DNA of 64,000 bases from Polydactylus sextarius (taxonomy: Eukaryota > Chordata > Actinopteri > Polynemidae): positions 14,380,014 through 14,444,013 of the forward strand of contig CM028916.1 in the NCBI GenBank assembly GCA_016801845.1, written 5' to 3'. A model generated the notes under the pieces. That model was given only the letters and a program-made list of their open reading frames with translations. It was not told the DNA's origin and did no database searches. Of this stretch, positions 13,401-28,200 are shown piece after piece. Numbering within the stretch: position 1 is the first letter of the stretch; the number at the start of each line of letters is the position of its first letter. The position numbers and the translations under genes were made by a program.

Positions 13401-16400
13401 GTCCATTTCCTTTGTTTTTCAGTTCTAAAACTGAAATCGTAAATAATAAATAATAGACAGCATTTAGTAGATTTCTTTTTTTAAAGCATGGCACAAGGGT
13501 CCTGTGATGGCACAGAATAACTTGTAATCAAAGCCAGATTCTAGGTTAGAAGCTCATTGATGCCTCTGTTCTTTGAAGCACCATATTCAATTCTAACCAG
13601 CCAACTCAAGCCTCAAGCTATTTAAGTCACCATGACAGTACTAAACACATTTTTTAATATCTTTTCTGCAGTGAGATACTTTTTAAACAGCATTTGTCCA
13701 TTTCTTTTTTAGCTCCTCTAATCTCCATGCTTCCTCCTTTAAGACAGTCCTCATGTTTTCTCTAGCACTGCCTGTCCCAATGTTGGGAAAAAGCCCATTT
13801 CCTCCTGGTTCCAAGTTCTCCCACTGAGGGACAAAGTGTGTCCCTAAGTTCAAGCAGCACCCCAGGCAATGTGAGGGGTGAGGAGAACAAGAGGTGGACC
13901 ACTGTTTGAGCCAGGCAATACTCTCCAGTGTGTGGGAGAAAATTGCAAGGTTACTGACCTTACAGGGAAATAAGAAAGGCTTGAGAAAATACACAACAAA
14001 CAGGCAGCAGATCGTAGTTATCTCCCCTCAACGTATGGTCCAGATAAATATTGTCTGGATGACATAGAAAGGTCACAACACAGGTCAGTCAGTCAGCTAT
14101 GAAGGTCAGTGGCTATGTTACAGCTCCGTTTTCTAATTTAATAAAGTGTTGCCAGCTTCGAAGACAGATAAACAATTACAGAACAATGTGATGCGTAAAC
14201 ACACTGAGAAAATCATCATCAACCTCATAATAATTATCACTGACATAGTTCTATTTAAGGATCAGTGATTCATCTCATATCTTCTGTCATCTTTCCAGAA
14301 TTAATGGACCAGAGTATCCCATCAGATCTGCTTGCAAGGGGGTCTGTAAGTCTCAGAAAACCCCTTCGCCCACGTCTTTCCGTTGCAGGAGGCGTCTGTG
14401 CCTGACCATTTCTGTAACTTTCCAAAAAAAAAACCAACGATCCAAAATTCTCACCCACTTCAGACCGTGATTAGGCAGCTGTGCGTAGTTAAATAGTTGG
14501 ATTTGAACTTCTGTTTTACTGTTTTCACTTGAATATAAACCCTAAGTCTGTATTTAAACAATATTCCCTTCAGTATGAGTTTTTTTTTTTTTTTACTACA
14601 TCTTCCAGTGAGCTAATTTGGACCACCTATTAACGCTTTACATTTCTGACAGTGTGACTGAGCGGCTCCGTCACTGTCTGCGCACAGCCCACGGCGCACG
14701 ACAAGTAGCGTGGACGCGCGCACACACAAACACAAACACCCAATGCCAATTTTCCTCTGTACATCATTCATTTCCATTGCTATTCATAACCATTAACCAG
14801 TTATTTGCTTAAACATTTACACACATCAAGTGTACTCACCTCTCACGACGTATCTCATCATCACCTGCTGCCACAGCGTATTTTGTCCAAACCAGGTGAC
14901 AAACATTTCCTGGTTTTTGTACCAGAGTAAATCACGTGAAAACTCTAATTTTTGTTTTTGTCTTCATTATCATTATATCATCATTATTATTATTTAAATG
15001 TGCTTGTGGGTTTTAACAAATGAAATATGTATATAAAATATTTTCTATATGAATATCAAGCTCAGTGGGAGGAGTTACTCCTATAAAAGAAGCTGCACTG
15101 GCTTGGCTGTGGAGAGAAAATTGTGTGGCGTTGGAAAGAGCTTGAGTGTTGAACTGAGCCATAGTGAATTGTTGCATGTGAGTTACTGGAAGAACTTCAT
15201 TTTGTGTGGTCAGCATTCTTTCAATTTTTTCAGTCTTTTTCTTTGTTTCTTTGATACTTCTTTCTTCATATTAAATATTTTTGAATCCTGGAAGGCATGA
15301 AGACATTTTTACAAATACATCAATCATTTTTCAGCAGTATTGAAAGAGTCACAATTAGATACATATTCTGACAACACACTATATGAATGACTTCTTTTCT
15401 AATGGGACTAAAGTCGAAATTCACTGTTTAATACATGCCGGGTAGGGTATATAGGGTATTGGGGAAAATAGTTTCTCCATCTTAATCTTAACATCATAAC
15501 AGGAAATGACATCCTGAATTAATATAATGTGGAAAATAGGGCTGAATAAGCAGTGTTCAAACTCAGAAGGCGCCCAGTGAAAGCAGGACTGTTGAGGTAT
15601 GCCTTTAAAGGCAGCACCTTTCACTCTCCACAGCCAGCCTTTCAGGCTGAAAGGACTCCACCTCCAGAAATAATAGAGTATGTTGCAAAATGTGGCACGG
15701 GAGCTGCCAGCCGAGTACTGGATTAGTATAACATGTAATCATAATAACCATGAAACACACAATGTAAAAAAAATGCACAACAATGTAAGGGATTTGATAC
15801 ACCTCATAAAAATGGTCTACTTTTACAGTAACTTGCAGCAACTAACTGTAACATGCAAACCACTTCATGCTAAAAACAACTACAATCTTGTTTTGGAGCT
15901 GTTTAAGCCAACTTTTAGTGTGAATAAACATTATTTAATTGTCCTTTGAGTGCAAAGGGACTGTGTTGCCATTTACTTCCTACATGGCATGTGCATAGTC
16001 ACATATGTCGCATTTACACAATGGAAGTGACTGATCTGTATAACTGTGATGACAAACACAGTGCTCCCTAAGGTACCTGTTTACGCTGCAGAGCTGAACT
16101 GCAGCCGTTTCCAGGAAAGATGGGAGCATAATGGAGGTCAAAGACATCAAAAGTAAAGAGAAAATAATGTTTTCAGTAACTTTGTGTGTGTGGTCAGAAT
16201 TTCTCACATATTCATGAATTAAACCTCTTTTAGATATTTGCAGTGGAAACATTCAGTGTATTTTTAAAAAGAGATTTGAGCTATCACTGTGGCATTTACC
16301 AACACATGTATGGATGGCACAACTGACATATTAGCAAAGTGGCTGTCATCAGTATCTGGGTATGGAGTGTGAATGAGGGGAACTGGGGTTGAAAGACTGA

Positions 16401-19004
16401 TTTTGCCAACGGCCCAGATTAGACAGTAGCATGATGGATGTTCTCCTGCTTTTAATGAAGCTCCTGTCTCGTATTAGCCCAGGGTGAGGGAAACAGAAAT
16501 AGAGGGAAGGAAAAGAGGCTGCAGCGAGGGGCCAGGAGCAGAGAGTTATCTCATGCTAACTTAGTTAGCTGATAGGCTCCAGGGATACAGGAGGAGAAGG
16601 GTCAGGACCCCAACCAACGTCCCCCAAGGGACCGAGGCACATAGAAGTCAACATTCCTGAGAAACTCTGAGACCTTCCTCCCCTAGAGAGATGGAGAGAT
16701 GAGGGAAAGAGCGATGGAAGGAGGAGACAGAGAGAGCCTAAGAGAGAAAAAGAATGAGAGAGCTTTGCATGTTCTTTCCATTTACCCTCCTTAAAGAACA
16801 ATAAATGTACAAACACACAAAAACACACGCACACCTCTTTAACACATACATTTTCCAAGCCCTCTGCAATCTCAGGCATTATTAGTGACTCATAAACTCA
16901 CACTGACCCATGCACACTCATTCCTGTCATTATTTATGAAATATTTTTAGGCAAACTCCTAAAATAGTCTTTGTCTCCTTTCCTCCCCTCCCCTTGGTGA
17001 AGACATTTCCAGTGCATTGGCGGCTGGCGTCTGCAGGAGTCTGAGCAGCAGAAGGAATTCTTGCTGGTTGTTTGGCAGAGAGCCATCATTACAACGATAT
17101 AGCATGTCAGGTTTATCGCTTACAAGTGTATGCAAAAACAATTTGTATAATCTACCTGTATTTGTTTATGAGGCACAGTTTAAAGAAAATATATGTGCAC
17201 ACTCAGCTGATCTAACAGAATTTGGCAGATGTGGCGCCAGTTAACATTCTGGCAAATACTGTGGGTGTAGAACTCTGATAATCACATTACTCATCAGCCT
17301 TGTCTTAGACGCTTGCTCAGCTGATACTGGAGCTGAGCCCTGGAGTTATAACTGCTGCTCCCTGGGATCTGTGCGGTGAACGCCAACTGTCTACGCATGA
17401 TCAGCGTTGAGATGTCTAACCAAAAATATGTTCTCAGTTTTATGCTTTTCTTTTGTGTTGTTATTTATTAGAAGGATGTGAACCAAAAGCACTGAATGAC
17501 CATGAGCTTTTCTTTCAAATGTGCCAGCCTCATCAAGTAAAGCATTTTGTATGAATGTGTGCCAGACAAGCTGTGTAAACTATTTGCCCTCTGTATTGCA
17601 GCCATATTTGAGGTCTGACAACAATTTAATTGATGCACTGTAATGGCACTTAGTCTGACCTCACAAATAAATCCCCATCACTCCCCCTACTGTACAGAAA
17701 GCACAAGGGCTCATAAAACTACTTGATCAAAGTTGGGAAACATGGTTTGCACTGTTTTTTCTCAGTGTTGTGAAATCAGAAATAGGTGGGTAAAAGTGAG
17801 CCTGCAATCACGCATGATGCAATATTCTGCAAACATATTCCCTATGCTACATGTGTGCAGCGTCATCTGAAAAGCAGAGGCAGTGCATAATCAAAACATA
17901 ACAAGATTGTTTCGGTCTCCAAATCATTTTCCACTGAAAAGAGAGAGAAGGAACCAAAAACAATGATCCCTGTGCTGTTATGTACAGCAGACATTATTTT
18001 GCCCTGTATAAGTGTTTATCTTTCTTCATCAGATCCAACACAGCAAAGCTTTGACAGCCCTCATTCTACTCTCAATCCCAACTTGTCATCCGCATGTCGC
18101 CCTTGACAGCCCACACGGCAGAAAGCCCCCTCCAAACATGTAGGAATGTATGGGAAATATAGTGAGTTGGAATGCCATTGGCGAGTACTGCCAGCTAACT
18201 AAGGAACAAGAGGGCAGTCACAAGCCTTCAAAAAGCTTCAAGCCAACCTTTTAACATTCTCAATCACTCATCGATAGCCCTCTTTTGAATTCATCTGCGG
18301 GTTATGTGCAGTGAGAGGAAGTAAATGTTGCATTGCCAGTAATGGCACAGCGCTGTCTTATTGGTTTGAGCAGGAGCCATGCCCTCCAGACACCCCTCAT
18401 CTGGGCTGAAACATTGCAATATCTGGCAACAGTGTTGGTGTGCTCAAGGGGTGGAAGGATATTCAAACTTTCATCGTTGGTTAAAAATAGCCTGCCCCTC
18501 TGTCAGACAAAAAAAAGAGTTCCCTGCTAATAATCACAGCTCTGTACAGGCTGTCTCAAGCATCTGGTCTGAGAATGTGTCATTTTTTAGGAGGGGCCTG
18601 GGAAACTGTAGACACCACGCTTGCTGCCCAGAATAAGAACCATGGGAATGATTGAAGGGGTCTTTTTTTGTGTGTGTGGGCTGCTGAACTAGAACTAGTC
18701 TGTCTCTAAGATTCCTCGCCGCCTCTTGGCTGTCGAGCCAGGCATAAGTCACTCAGCGGCCGGTTTGCCAGAAACAGATGATTTTATGGTAACACATAAA
18801 TGGAGGTCAGGGACTCATGGACACAGGAGAGATGTCATCTCTCAAGGGTCAGACAGATGTCTCTTATCACTAACTGCGAAAGTGTTTGAGTGGTTTGTGA
18901 CATGCCTATGCAAATAAATTAAAATGACTACACTATTAAATGACTGCTTGACTTTTGGCCTATTTTTCCAAGGATATTCTTTAAACTTGAAGTTCGTTTG
19001 ACCC

Positions 19005-19268
19005 TCAAAATGTTGACATTTTTGGATATATGCCTATTTGCTTTTTTGCCAGGAGTTCAATACTAGTGTTATATTTGTCTTTCAATTATAAAGATTAAGA
19101 CAGCAGCCAGACTATAGCTGCTCCTCCAGTTTCCAGCCTCCATGCTAAGCTAACTGGCTGTTTGCTGTCACTTCACATTCACCATACAGATTGAAGCATG
19201 ATATCCATCTTCTCCTTTAGCTCTCAGCAAGAAAGCTAATAAGTGTATTTCCCAAATTGTGGAACTAC
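19005..19268. mobile_element. internally deleted palindromic repeat, arms head to head
   Basis: The left arm (about 19008-19125) reads in the plus direction with a GCCTATTTGCTTTTTTGCC landmark, then CAGCAGCCAGACTATAGC. The right arm (about 19126-19268) is the same sequence reversed, with CTAAGCTAACTGGCTG, CTCTCAGCAAGAAAGC and a terminal TATTTCCCAAATTGTGG. The two arms are imperfect reverse complements with almost no spacer, so the central part of the longer family consensus appears lost. It is the same family as at 5.5 and 29.5 kb. Confidence 0.6.
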
Positions 19269-22200
19269 AGTTTTTCGCCTGTTTTGAACAGTCATAGTTT
19301 TGCCAAAATCCTTCTGAAATGCAAAACCGGTCAACAGGGTTGTAATGATACTAACATTTCACTCATAACTTCATGGGACATGGGATATAATGATAAATAT
19401 CAACTTCAAGGACAATTAGTCCATGTAGTACATGAACACAGACAGCTTTGTCTGCTAAGTTAAAAAAAAGGCTTGTTCTCTTCCTAAACCAGTTACTGTA
19501 AATCTGAGAATTTTTAGTTAAAATATAATTATTAAGAAATAACGTTGAATGACACTGTGCTGCCAGTGCGCTGATTAAATTAAGTTGATGTATTGCATGG
19601 AGTGGCAGAGCAATTAAAATGTCAAAGTACTCATAAAGTGTTACCGCTGCTATTTCTGTTATGTGGAAAGTGACAGGTGCACTGGTGTGAATTGTCCTGA
19701 GCAAAAATGTGAACCACTATAAATCTTCTGGCTTAGGAGGAGAAATTACTGCCGGCGTTAACTTGGCTAACAATTAGCCTTTATAACAGACAGAGGTGTT
19801 CATGGGAGACAAACTGGTTAATGAGTGTTGTTAGACAGCGACTTGTCATGGGAATGTGTGTAGAATGTCATCTATGAGAGGTGAAAACCATGGTAGCAGA
19901 AAGACGTTGCATATTTCCCAGACAGACATCCATGTTTTTGAACTTTGCTGCCTCAGTTTGCATCAGATGAAATCCTGTTCCCAAATCCCCAAATAACTGT
20001 GACATGGCAATTTTTCAGCAAATACAACTTCAACATCTGTTCAGAAAACACTTACTACACCAGAAACGATGTGTGTTAAATATCACTGAGAACACGCAGA
20101 AAAGACTAAATGGCGTTAATCAAACTGTCAAGTCAAACATAAGTGCATGATTTAAGGTAATGATGTGAGCTAACTGGCATCATGCACGGCTCAAATGCAG
20201 CAACTTTGTCCTCCGTCAGTAGGTGGTAATATAAATCTGTCTGGTTGTTGCATGAACATAAAGATTAACGCGGCTTTAAGTGTTTGAATATACTTAATTC
20301 AAACTGCATGATTCAACTTATTTGAAAGATGACATTTTAGATTTGAATGAGAAAGTGTACGAACGAGAGTTTTTGCATCCAACCGACGCATGACGTGTTG
20401 CTGCGTTGATCAGTTATGATTGGTTTTCATAACTTTGGCCTACAAATTAGGGTTTTCTATTTTCCTCACATGTCATTCTGTGGTAGCACCACAACGAGCG
20501 AGTGACAAACTGTGAATGAGGTACTTGATTTCTTCTTGGATTATAGCCCTGCAGAGGATCGCAATATTTTGAACATGAAGAAGTAGTTAGCAGAGGACAA
20601 AACTGAAAATGATTCTGTCAATGAACTGTGAAGAATTACCAGATGGTGAAGTGACACATGCAATCACAATCGCATATTAAAACTCAAACGCAAGCACAAA
20701 TGCACTTGCAGCTCTGGGGCAAAATGTCACTAAAATCTGTTGTTTAATCTACAACTAGAATGGAGATATGACAGTTAAATAGTATAAGTTCAATAAGGCC
20801 CTTAAATAAGGCAAAGACTTTTAAAGGACCAGTTTGTCAGTTTTCTCTGCTACCCAGCATGCTTCCTTGCCCAGAGGTGGTCAAGATCTTCAGCCATCAC
20901 TATGTTTACCTGCCAAGAGTAACTCCCTGTCAGAATACATTAGGACCAAAAGGGGGCTAGCTAGTTAGCATGCTTACTATATTATACAAAAAGCTTTTGG
21001 TGAGTTAAGGAATGGAATTTGATACTAAACCCACAACATTTCTGCTAGCTTGGTAAGTAAACAGCTGTTAATTGGCTGTGTTAGCAACAGCAAATCTTAT
21101 GAATAGAATAAAGTCATATAAGGATGGACAGTTTGGAAAATGTGTTACATGTGTTACACACAATGTGGGGATTAAAATACCAAAATCAGCTCTCCTCTGT
21201 TATTTTCCATTTGCCATGTGTGAAATAAATCACTTGTGAAAAAAAAGTCAAGAAAAAATGCACTGAGCTCTGCCAGACAGGATTTGATGCTCATTAACCA
21301 CACAGTTAAAGCTTAAAGATCGCTTTGTTGACAAATAATCTCATCACATCATACAATGACAAAAATACCAACCAGCTTAGATTTATTAGCTAGTTTTGTA
21401 CGCATCCAGAGTTGTGCCTTCAGTCATGTGCGTCAGGTCCATCTGACCTTTATTGCAATAGAAATAAATCACATATAAAGTCTAAATGTGTCACTCCATA
21501 GTTACCGTATAACTACAAACAGAAAATTAACATGACTAAGAATCTGGAAATCCAGTACCGCCTCTAACACATTGTTGTTTAGCATTCTTTAATCCTTCAG
21601 GCACCATGACCCTTGTGAAAGAAGTAAACAACTAAGTAAAAAACTATTTTAATGATCTCTGCTTAATTCAGAGCAAGTTTACATATCTATTGTAAATTTA
21701 TTAGTTCACATCATTTTAACTAATATATATTTAATATATTTTATATCAGCAGAGGTCAGAAAGATTGCAGTGCAGTGAGGGAGCTCTAAGTGTGTGTGCA
21801 TATACGTGTGTGTGTAATCGGGTATCCACTTACTAACAATCAAAGCTCCATTACTACTGCGTTTTAAGGCATTAGAGATGTCAACATTGTTAAGGCATGT
21901 GTATTGTTTTCTCAGTCAAGGAAAATTAGAAAATGAATTCCTCTGGGCTGAAGTGGAGTGTGTTCATGAGGGGGGTAAGTGAGGGCTGCGCGCATGTGTG
22001 GAGGTCAGAGGGTGGGTGTCTGTGTGCTGAAGAAAGGTGCTGGTGGTGGTGAAGTGGAGAAGGGGGGTGCCAAATTGTGCTCAGTCACTAGCAGATCATT
22101 TTCACTGAGACAGCTGAGTTGTGGCAAATGAGAAAGAGTAGTGGCTTTGCCATTTGTTTTTGTTCACCACAGTGTCTCACTCAGACTTGCTGAATATGTC

Positions 22201-25200
22201 CTGATTTAAGAGACAGCAACATGCTTTTACCTGAAAACTGTGGTCCCTGAAAACTGCAATCTACAACCTTTTTAACAGGATGTTGCATTTAGGGAAAAGC
22301 CCGGCGTTGTCTCAGCAAAAAAAAAAAAAAATTACAGTAGTTAAACCATAGTGTGTTCACAGTGTGCTTATTTAGTAGTAGCTATTGACCTTATACAAAG
22401 AAACTCCTCTCTCTTTACGTCCCCCTACGTCCCCTCCTCTCTCCATCGCTGGCAAGGAAATGGCAGTTCGAGCACAGTTGAGAGCAGTTATGGCATTAGG
22501 ACAACAGAGGCGTGGCTGGCCTTAAATGAGGGGACAAATTGTAGTGCAAGGAGGAGGGCTGGGAGCCAACAGTGGCACATGGGAGGTGGCCCCCGAGCAG
22601 CTCTGTGGGGTCAAACTGGCCTCCCTGCCATGTGAACAGGAAAGGTGTGTGAACTTTTGCCTTGTCCCGCTCAGTCCATCATCCAGCAAATGGAGCACAT
22701 CAGCCACACTGGGGGAGAGAGAGCCTGCCTGGCTGGGGTGGGAGCAGAGAGGTGGGTGGTGGGGGTAGGTGAACACCTCACACAGGCTCCCTTTGTGCTC
22801 TGAGCAGGGGTTTGCATTACTATGGGGTTGCACGGCAGCTGCAAACTGCAGTAAAGGAGATGGGCGGGGAATATAACAAGGAGAAGACCATATTGTTGGA
22901 GCAATTACCACGTAGTCATTATCATGCTCACACAGATGATCATCTGTCTTCTCATTCAAGGTGTCATCTGGTTGTCATTTTCTACTGAGTAACCATTCGT
23001 TAATTGTGTGCTGGGAGGAGTTAGTCCTTTCTCTCCTCAAACCACCGCTTCTTTTTACAGTTTGACCTCTCAAACACAGGTGTAACTTATAACATTAATA
23101 ATGGCCGTGTTCCATGTTGTTGTGCCAGTAAGAAGGCTCTGGTACAGCAAATCCTGACCTCCTGGCATAACTTACTGGCACATTTTAATGGAAAAGGACT
23201 ATGATTAATGTTGTTAGTTCCACCTGTGCTTTTCTTGCCATGACTGGTAAATAAGTCATCTTTGTTAAATTTCTAAACAAAGCCTGTTCTACTTAGTTAT
23301 CTATTGTACAAACATGGGTAAGCACGTGCACTGAAGTATATAATACTGTACTGTAAGTACATTGTATAGCACAGTATGTGAATGTGTCAGTCAATCACTT
23401 TCTAAAATTATCTGAAGGCCCACAATAGACACCTCAAGATTTTATGGCAACAATGGGGCTCTATTTCATGTAGTGACTCGATATTTACACATTGTTTCCA
23501 ATATTTTGTTTTATGCAGTCAAAGTGTTACAATCTACACATCCCAAAAGAAATTAGTCCACAGTGTGCCTGAATTTCATTATTCTTTTTGTGTTTTTATG
23601 TTCATAATAGTATCTATTGCGTATCTGCACTTTAAAGGTAGAGGGTTTGTCTTTTTACCAGTATTTGGTGCATTTGAACGGGGGAAGCTGGACTTCATGT
23701 GAGGAAATGCCTCTGATTTGGTGAGGTGCCTGGAGAGCACTGATCCAGACTTGCTGTCCAATACTGGTTTGGTCCCACAAAGAAATTGTAAACCAGAATC
23801 GATCCTGAATCTCTTTCATTTTCATCTCATGCTCTTACTCATTTCACTCATGTATGCACCCAACAAAACAGTTGCACATGCCCTTAAATGCACAAAAAGA
23901 CATTTCACCCATATTTAAATAAACCCCTATATTTCTATCACTGTAACTGACTCTATTCTGAGATTTGAGTAAATATAACTGGCCAGACTGCTTCACTTCC
24001 TCCCAATGGGAGCTGAGTGGGAGTTCAAAAAGATTTACAGGAACATTTTAAAACTGAATATTTTAAGATATGTTTATTATTCCGGAATAGCTGTCAAGAT
24101 ATTTCAGTGTATTTCCTGAGATGTGGCTGTTTATAGTTTACACCGTTGGAGTTGAAATTTTAATGTTCCTCTCCAGCAAAGCTGCCATCAGGAGGTTTTT
24201 GATCATTGACAGTCAAATCATGGATCACTTTTCCTGATCATATTTGTTGCTCTTGTAGTATACTAGACAACATCTGCTTTTAATGTGTCTTGACTACTTG
24301 GAACAGGAAGAGAACTTGGAAAAAGCTGCCCAACAGTGTTAGAAGACTCTTCTTGTCCTGTGTAGAAGACCTGGTGCAAATCAAGGAAACTGTTTTCACG
24401 TCATTACTGATCTAAAAATATGAGAATAGTGTGGGGAAATTGAAAAATTTAAAATCTCCATGATAAATTCATCATAGGCTGACAGTAAATCAAAATATGC
24501 AGTATAATATAATAAGAATAATACAAATATTTCAATCATAGACTCTGGGAATGAAAAAAGAAAAAGATCCAAGATCCACTTTCACAAAACTTGATAGTGA
24601 AACGCAGTCATGTAATCTAATTAAAATGTCACTGAGTGGATAGAATGTTGAAAGGAAAAAGCCACAGATTTTGTCAATCGCTCCGATTAATTTAATTAAC
24701 TGCAAATCTCTTGCTGTGACCCCTGTAATCCTGTTTTTTTGCCTTTTTTCACCCGGTAAAAATTAAAGTTTAACTATAAATAGAGGTGGATAATGCAGTT
24801 GACCCGAGGGGTTAATTCTCAGGCTTTTGGATGCTTTCATCCCCTGGAGGCCCTCAGTCCATGCTCTCCTCAGGTTACATTACCATGAACTCGAGAACCA
24901 CCACAAGGAAATGAGTTCATATGGAGAAATGAAGCCAGGATTTGGTCTGCTTGGGCACCTTTGTAGGCACTCCCTAGATGAGAGGCCAGGAACGGACTGG
25001 GCCTAAGTCACTATTAATACCCTGATTCCACGCTACGTCTTGAGGTCAATGGGAATTCAAATAAAGAGAGATATCGTTGGCATAAAAGGAGTGAATCACT
25101 GAAGAGACCACAGCTAACATGATCGCTTTGTTAGAAGGTGTAGTAGCTGTCCTGTTTCAGCACCTGTCAGAAAGATAGGCAAACTTACAAGTGAGAAAAT

Positions 25201-28200
25201 AAGTAAATGAAATGTCTCAATTAATACCAGATGAAAGAGCTTGTTGAGTACAGCTACTCTGAGCCGTGTCTGTGCATGCAGTAGAACCAGCAGCTATGCT
25301 GACTAATTGCTCCTTTATATAATCCTAAAATGTTTTTACATAATCTCAAATACTGTTTACACATGAAAACTCTCCAGGATTAGTGTTATAAAGTGCTTCA
25401 CAGCGCCAGTATAAATATACATCTTATGCTACGGACCAAACTGTTGTAGCATTTATCTTTCTCCATTTGTTCACCTAATCAAAATACAGTTGGATAAATA
25501 GGTATATGTGGCTTGAGCACACATACAGAAGTCAAACAGCGGATGACATGTCAGTTAGTATGCACCTTCACATCCAGTATTTATTTGCTCATGTTGGTGA
25601 CACTTAGGACCCGAGGCCATGGGATTTATGTCAGGCTTATATGATATATGCATCACGCTACAACACATTCACACACCACACACTACACAAACTTGCAGTG
25701 TACAAACAAACACAAGTGTGTGCAGAGCCACGGGTAGCCCTAAATAATAAAAAAAAAAGTGCACACTGATTGCCTGAGCAGCTGAACTACACTGACGTCT
25801 GGAAGCTCCATTGAAATTGCTACTGTTGTGGACTTGAAGGTAAAAGTGCCTCCTGGGGTGCTTAGCTCTGGGAAAATGGCCACTAAAGATTTGTTACTTA
25901 GGGCATCAGCTAACACATGGCCATCCTACAAAGCTTGTTCTTGGTTGACAGAGGTGTTTTTAAGCAACATCCAAAAGCACCACATTTGTAGTTGTTAAAT
26001 AGAAACACAATGTTGTCTACAGGATTAGATGTAGGTTTACAGGACTATTACAAATTTGTATTTCTTTGAGTACATATCATAAAATATACTGTATATACTT
26101 TATCACACTGTTGATCATTTTCAAAAACATGCTAGAGCTTTTTTCCTAATGTGCAGAGCAGTCAAGTCAATCCTAATTTATTTGTCTTGCATGATAACCT
26201 AGAATCAAGCATCTGTAAGTTTTCCTATGGAAATGAATGGAAAACAATGACCAGGAATGATGGAAAAATTATACACAAGAGTAGAGAAACATAGTGTACA
26301 CAGTATAATTTGCACAATAGTGAGAATAGTTCACGATTGGATTTGTACATTTTGTGGTAAACATGCAAAATCACAGTCATGATTTTCAGAGAGTCTAAGT
26401 GCTGTGAATAGATCACTGTCCTGCCTCAAGGAAAATAATACTCATGGGGAGAAAAAGGGAAATGTGTCTGTCTGTAGAGTGTTTTGTGTGTGTGTGGCCT
26501 CACAGGAAACGTTGCTCGGACTCTGTGTAACAGTATGATGCAAGGGTCAGACGGTGCAAAATGAACAACATCTACTGCTGACCCTTTTAGCAAGATAAGA
26601 TCAAGACTGTGAGATGTAATTGGGGAAAACCTGCATCGGTCTTTCAATTATGACTCATTACACACCTTACAAAATGTCATGCATTAGTCCCCTCACAGTG
26701 TGCAGACCTGTCCCTAATCACTCCTGCCCCAAATGCACAAGTCGCCCCACTGCCTTAGCACAGCCAAGCCCCCAGTGCATGCATTAATCTTGTACACCCG
26801 GGAGGAAAAAAATCCAGCAGCTGCCAATGAAGTCCCACCCAGCAAGCTCTGTCCCAAGAGTTCTACTAATTCCAAGGTCATGCGGATGCCTCGGCCCCTT
26901 TCCTCTCACCCCGTCTGCTTACCTCAGCTGCAAGGGAAGGAGAGGAAGTGAGGGAGAGGACTGTAGAGGAGGACAGAGAACATAAGGCTTTCAGGAGTAG
27001 CTCTGTCACACAGACATTTGGCTGTGAAGTGAAAAGTTCCTTCGTGCAACAGATCTGGGAGCCCAGATCACTGAGGTATGATGGGGCATGAATCTCTGGA
27101 GGTGGGAGGACAGGGAAGACGTGCTGGCGTTTTCTAAGCTCTTTCCATCTCCAGTGATTGAATATTTCATTAGTGGCGCCCAGAGCTATACCAGACATTT
27201 CTAAATCTCCCTCCTCCTCAGTGACCCGTCTCAAGTGGCAGAGGCGAGAGACCTGGCCTCTATTAATCTGATTCCACTGGAGACATGGGGGCCTGACCAA
27301 AATCTGTTTTGCTTTCGTAGACGTATGAGGAATAATTACAAAACAAGCTAGATTGGTTCTATGATTCTATGTGATAAGAACTGGCAAAAAAAAAATCCAT
27401 CATTTACAAGATTTGTAATTCTTCTTTTATGATTCTTTATGGAGACAGTTGAGCTGACACCACACAGTTGAGCTTCACTATCCTATGGATCTGTGATTTT
27501 GAAATGTTTTTCATTTAGAATAGGTAATTTTCCACTGTATAATGAGGTGTCAACTCTTGTGTAGCTATTATTCCACGATCCGACAGGCAGGTTTTAGCAT
27601 GCCAACATTAAATGAATTACAAAAAAAACGATAGCCATAAAGCATGGAGATTAGATCAAGAGAAACAGAATGTAGGGAGGCTTTATTGGTTGACAGTTGG
27701 CAGCATACAATGCAATGTGTACAAGTTAAGCTAGCTGCATAGTTAGCAACATAAGCAGTGACAATTTATGTGCCTATTGTTGATCTGTTCTATGGATCTT
27801 AAAATTTACTAGGAAGTAATTTTATCTCTGTTATTTCTAAATTTTCTGTCTCTGTAACCCTGATATGAGTTACCTTATGTGGTGTAGCTTAAATTCCACT
27901 TAGCATTAAGTCTAATCACTGCACAGGTTTACAGTATAAGACATAAACATAACAATCTAACTAATTACCATCCCCACAAAGCAAAAAAAACAACAATAAA
28001 ATGGACAGTACGTGATTTTTTTAACATGTGCAATTAATGCTTAGCTATGTTCCCCACTTCTCTTTCAACTTTAAGCTATGTCACATGTTGCCTTTGACTC
28101 ACATACTTAAGTTCTGCATGAGTGACATCTTTTAGCCCTGTTTTCTCAACACTTCTTTTCAGAACAGGGAATGTGTTGAAAAGATGCCTTCTTTGTATTG

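Larger units (their letters stand above)
5758..19004. other. intergenic desert with candidate regulatory blocks
   Basis: No protein-coding gene is recognisable here. Two stretches stand out from the AT-rich background by their complex, motif-dense composition: 6600-6770 and 7080-7440 (see separate entries). The remaining open frames are short and lack domains. Parts of 8.8-9.1 kb and 15.6-16.2 kb could be old decayed repeats, but I cannot name them. Confidence 0.5.

Noticed and set aside
20820..21240. Possible further fish repeat starting TTAAAGGACCAGT
   Set aside because: Only the first bases resemble a repeat I remember. The rest could not be matched, so it is not annotated.
22522..22959. 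145-codon minus-strand frame
   Set aside because: No domain and no homologue recognised; overlapping frames on both strands are equally open, which reflects the GC-richer composition.
26878..27300. 140-codon minus-strand frame
   Set aside because: No domain or splice context. It fits a complex non-coding block better.
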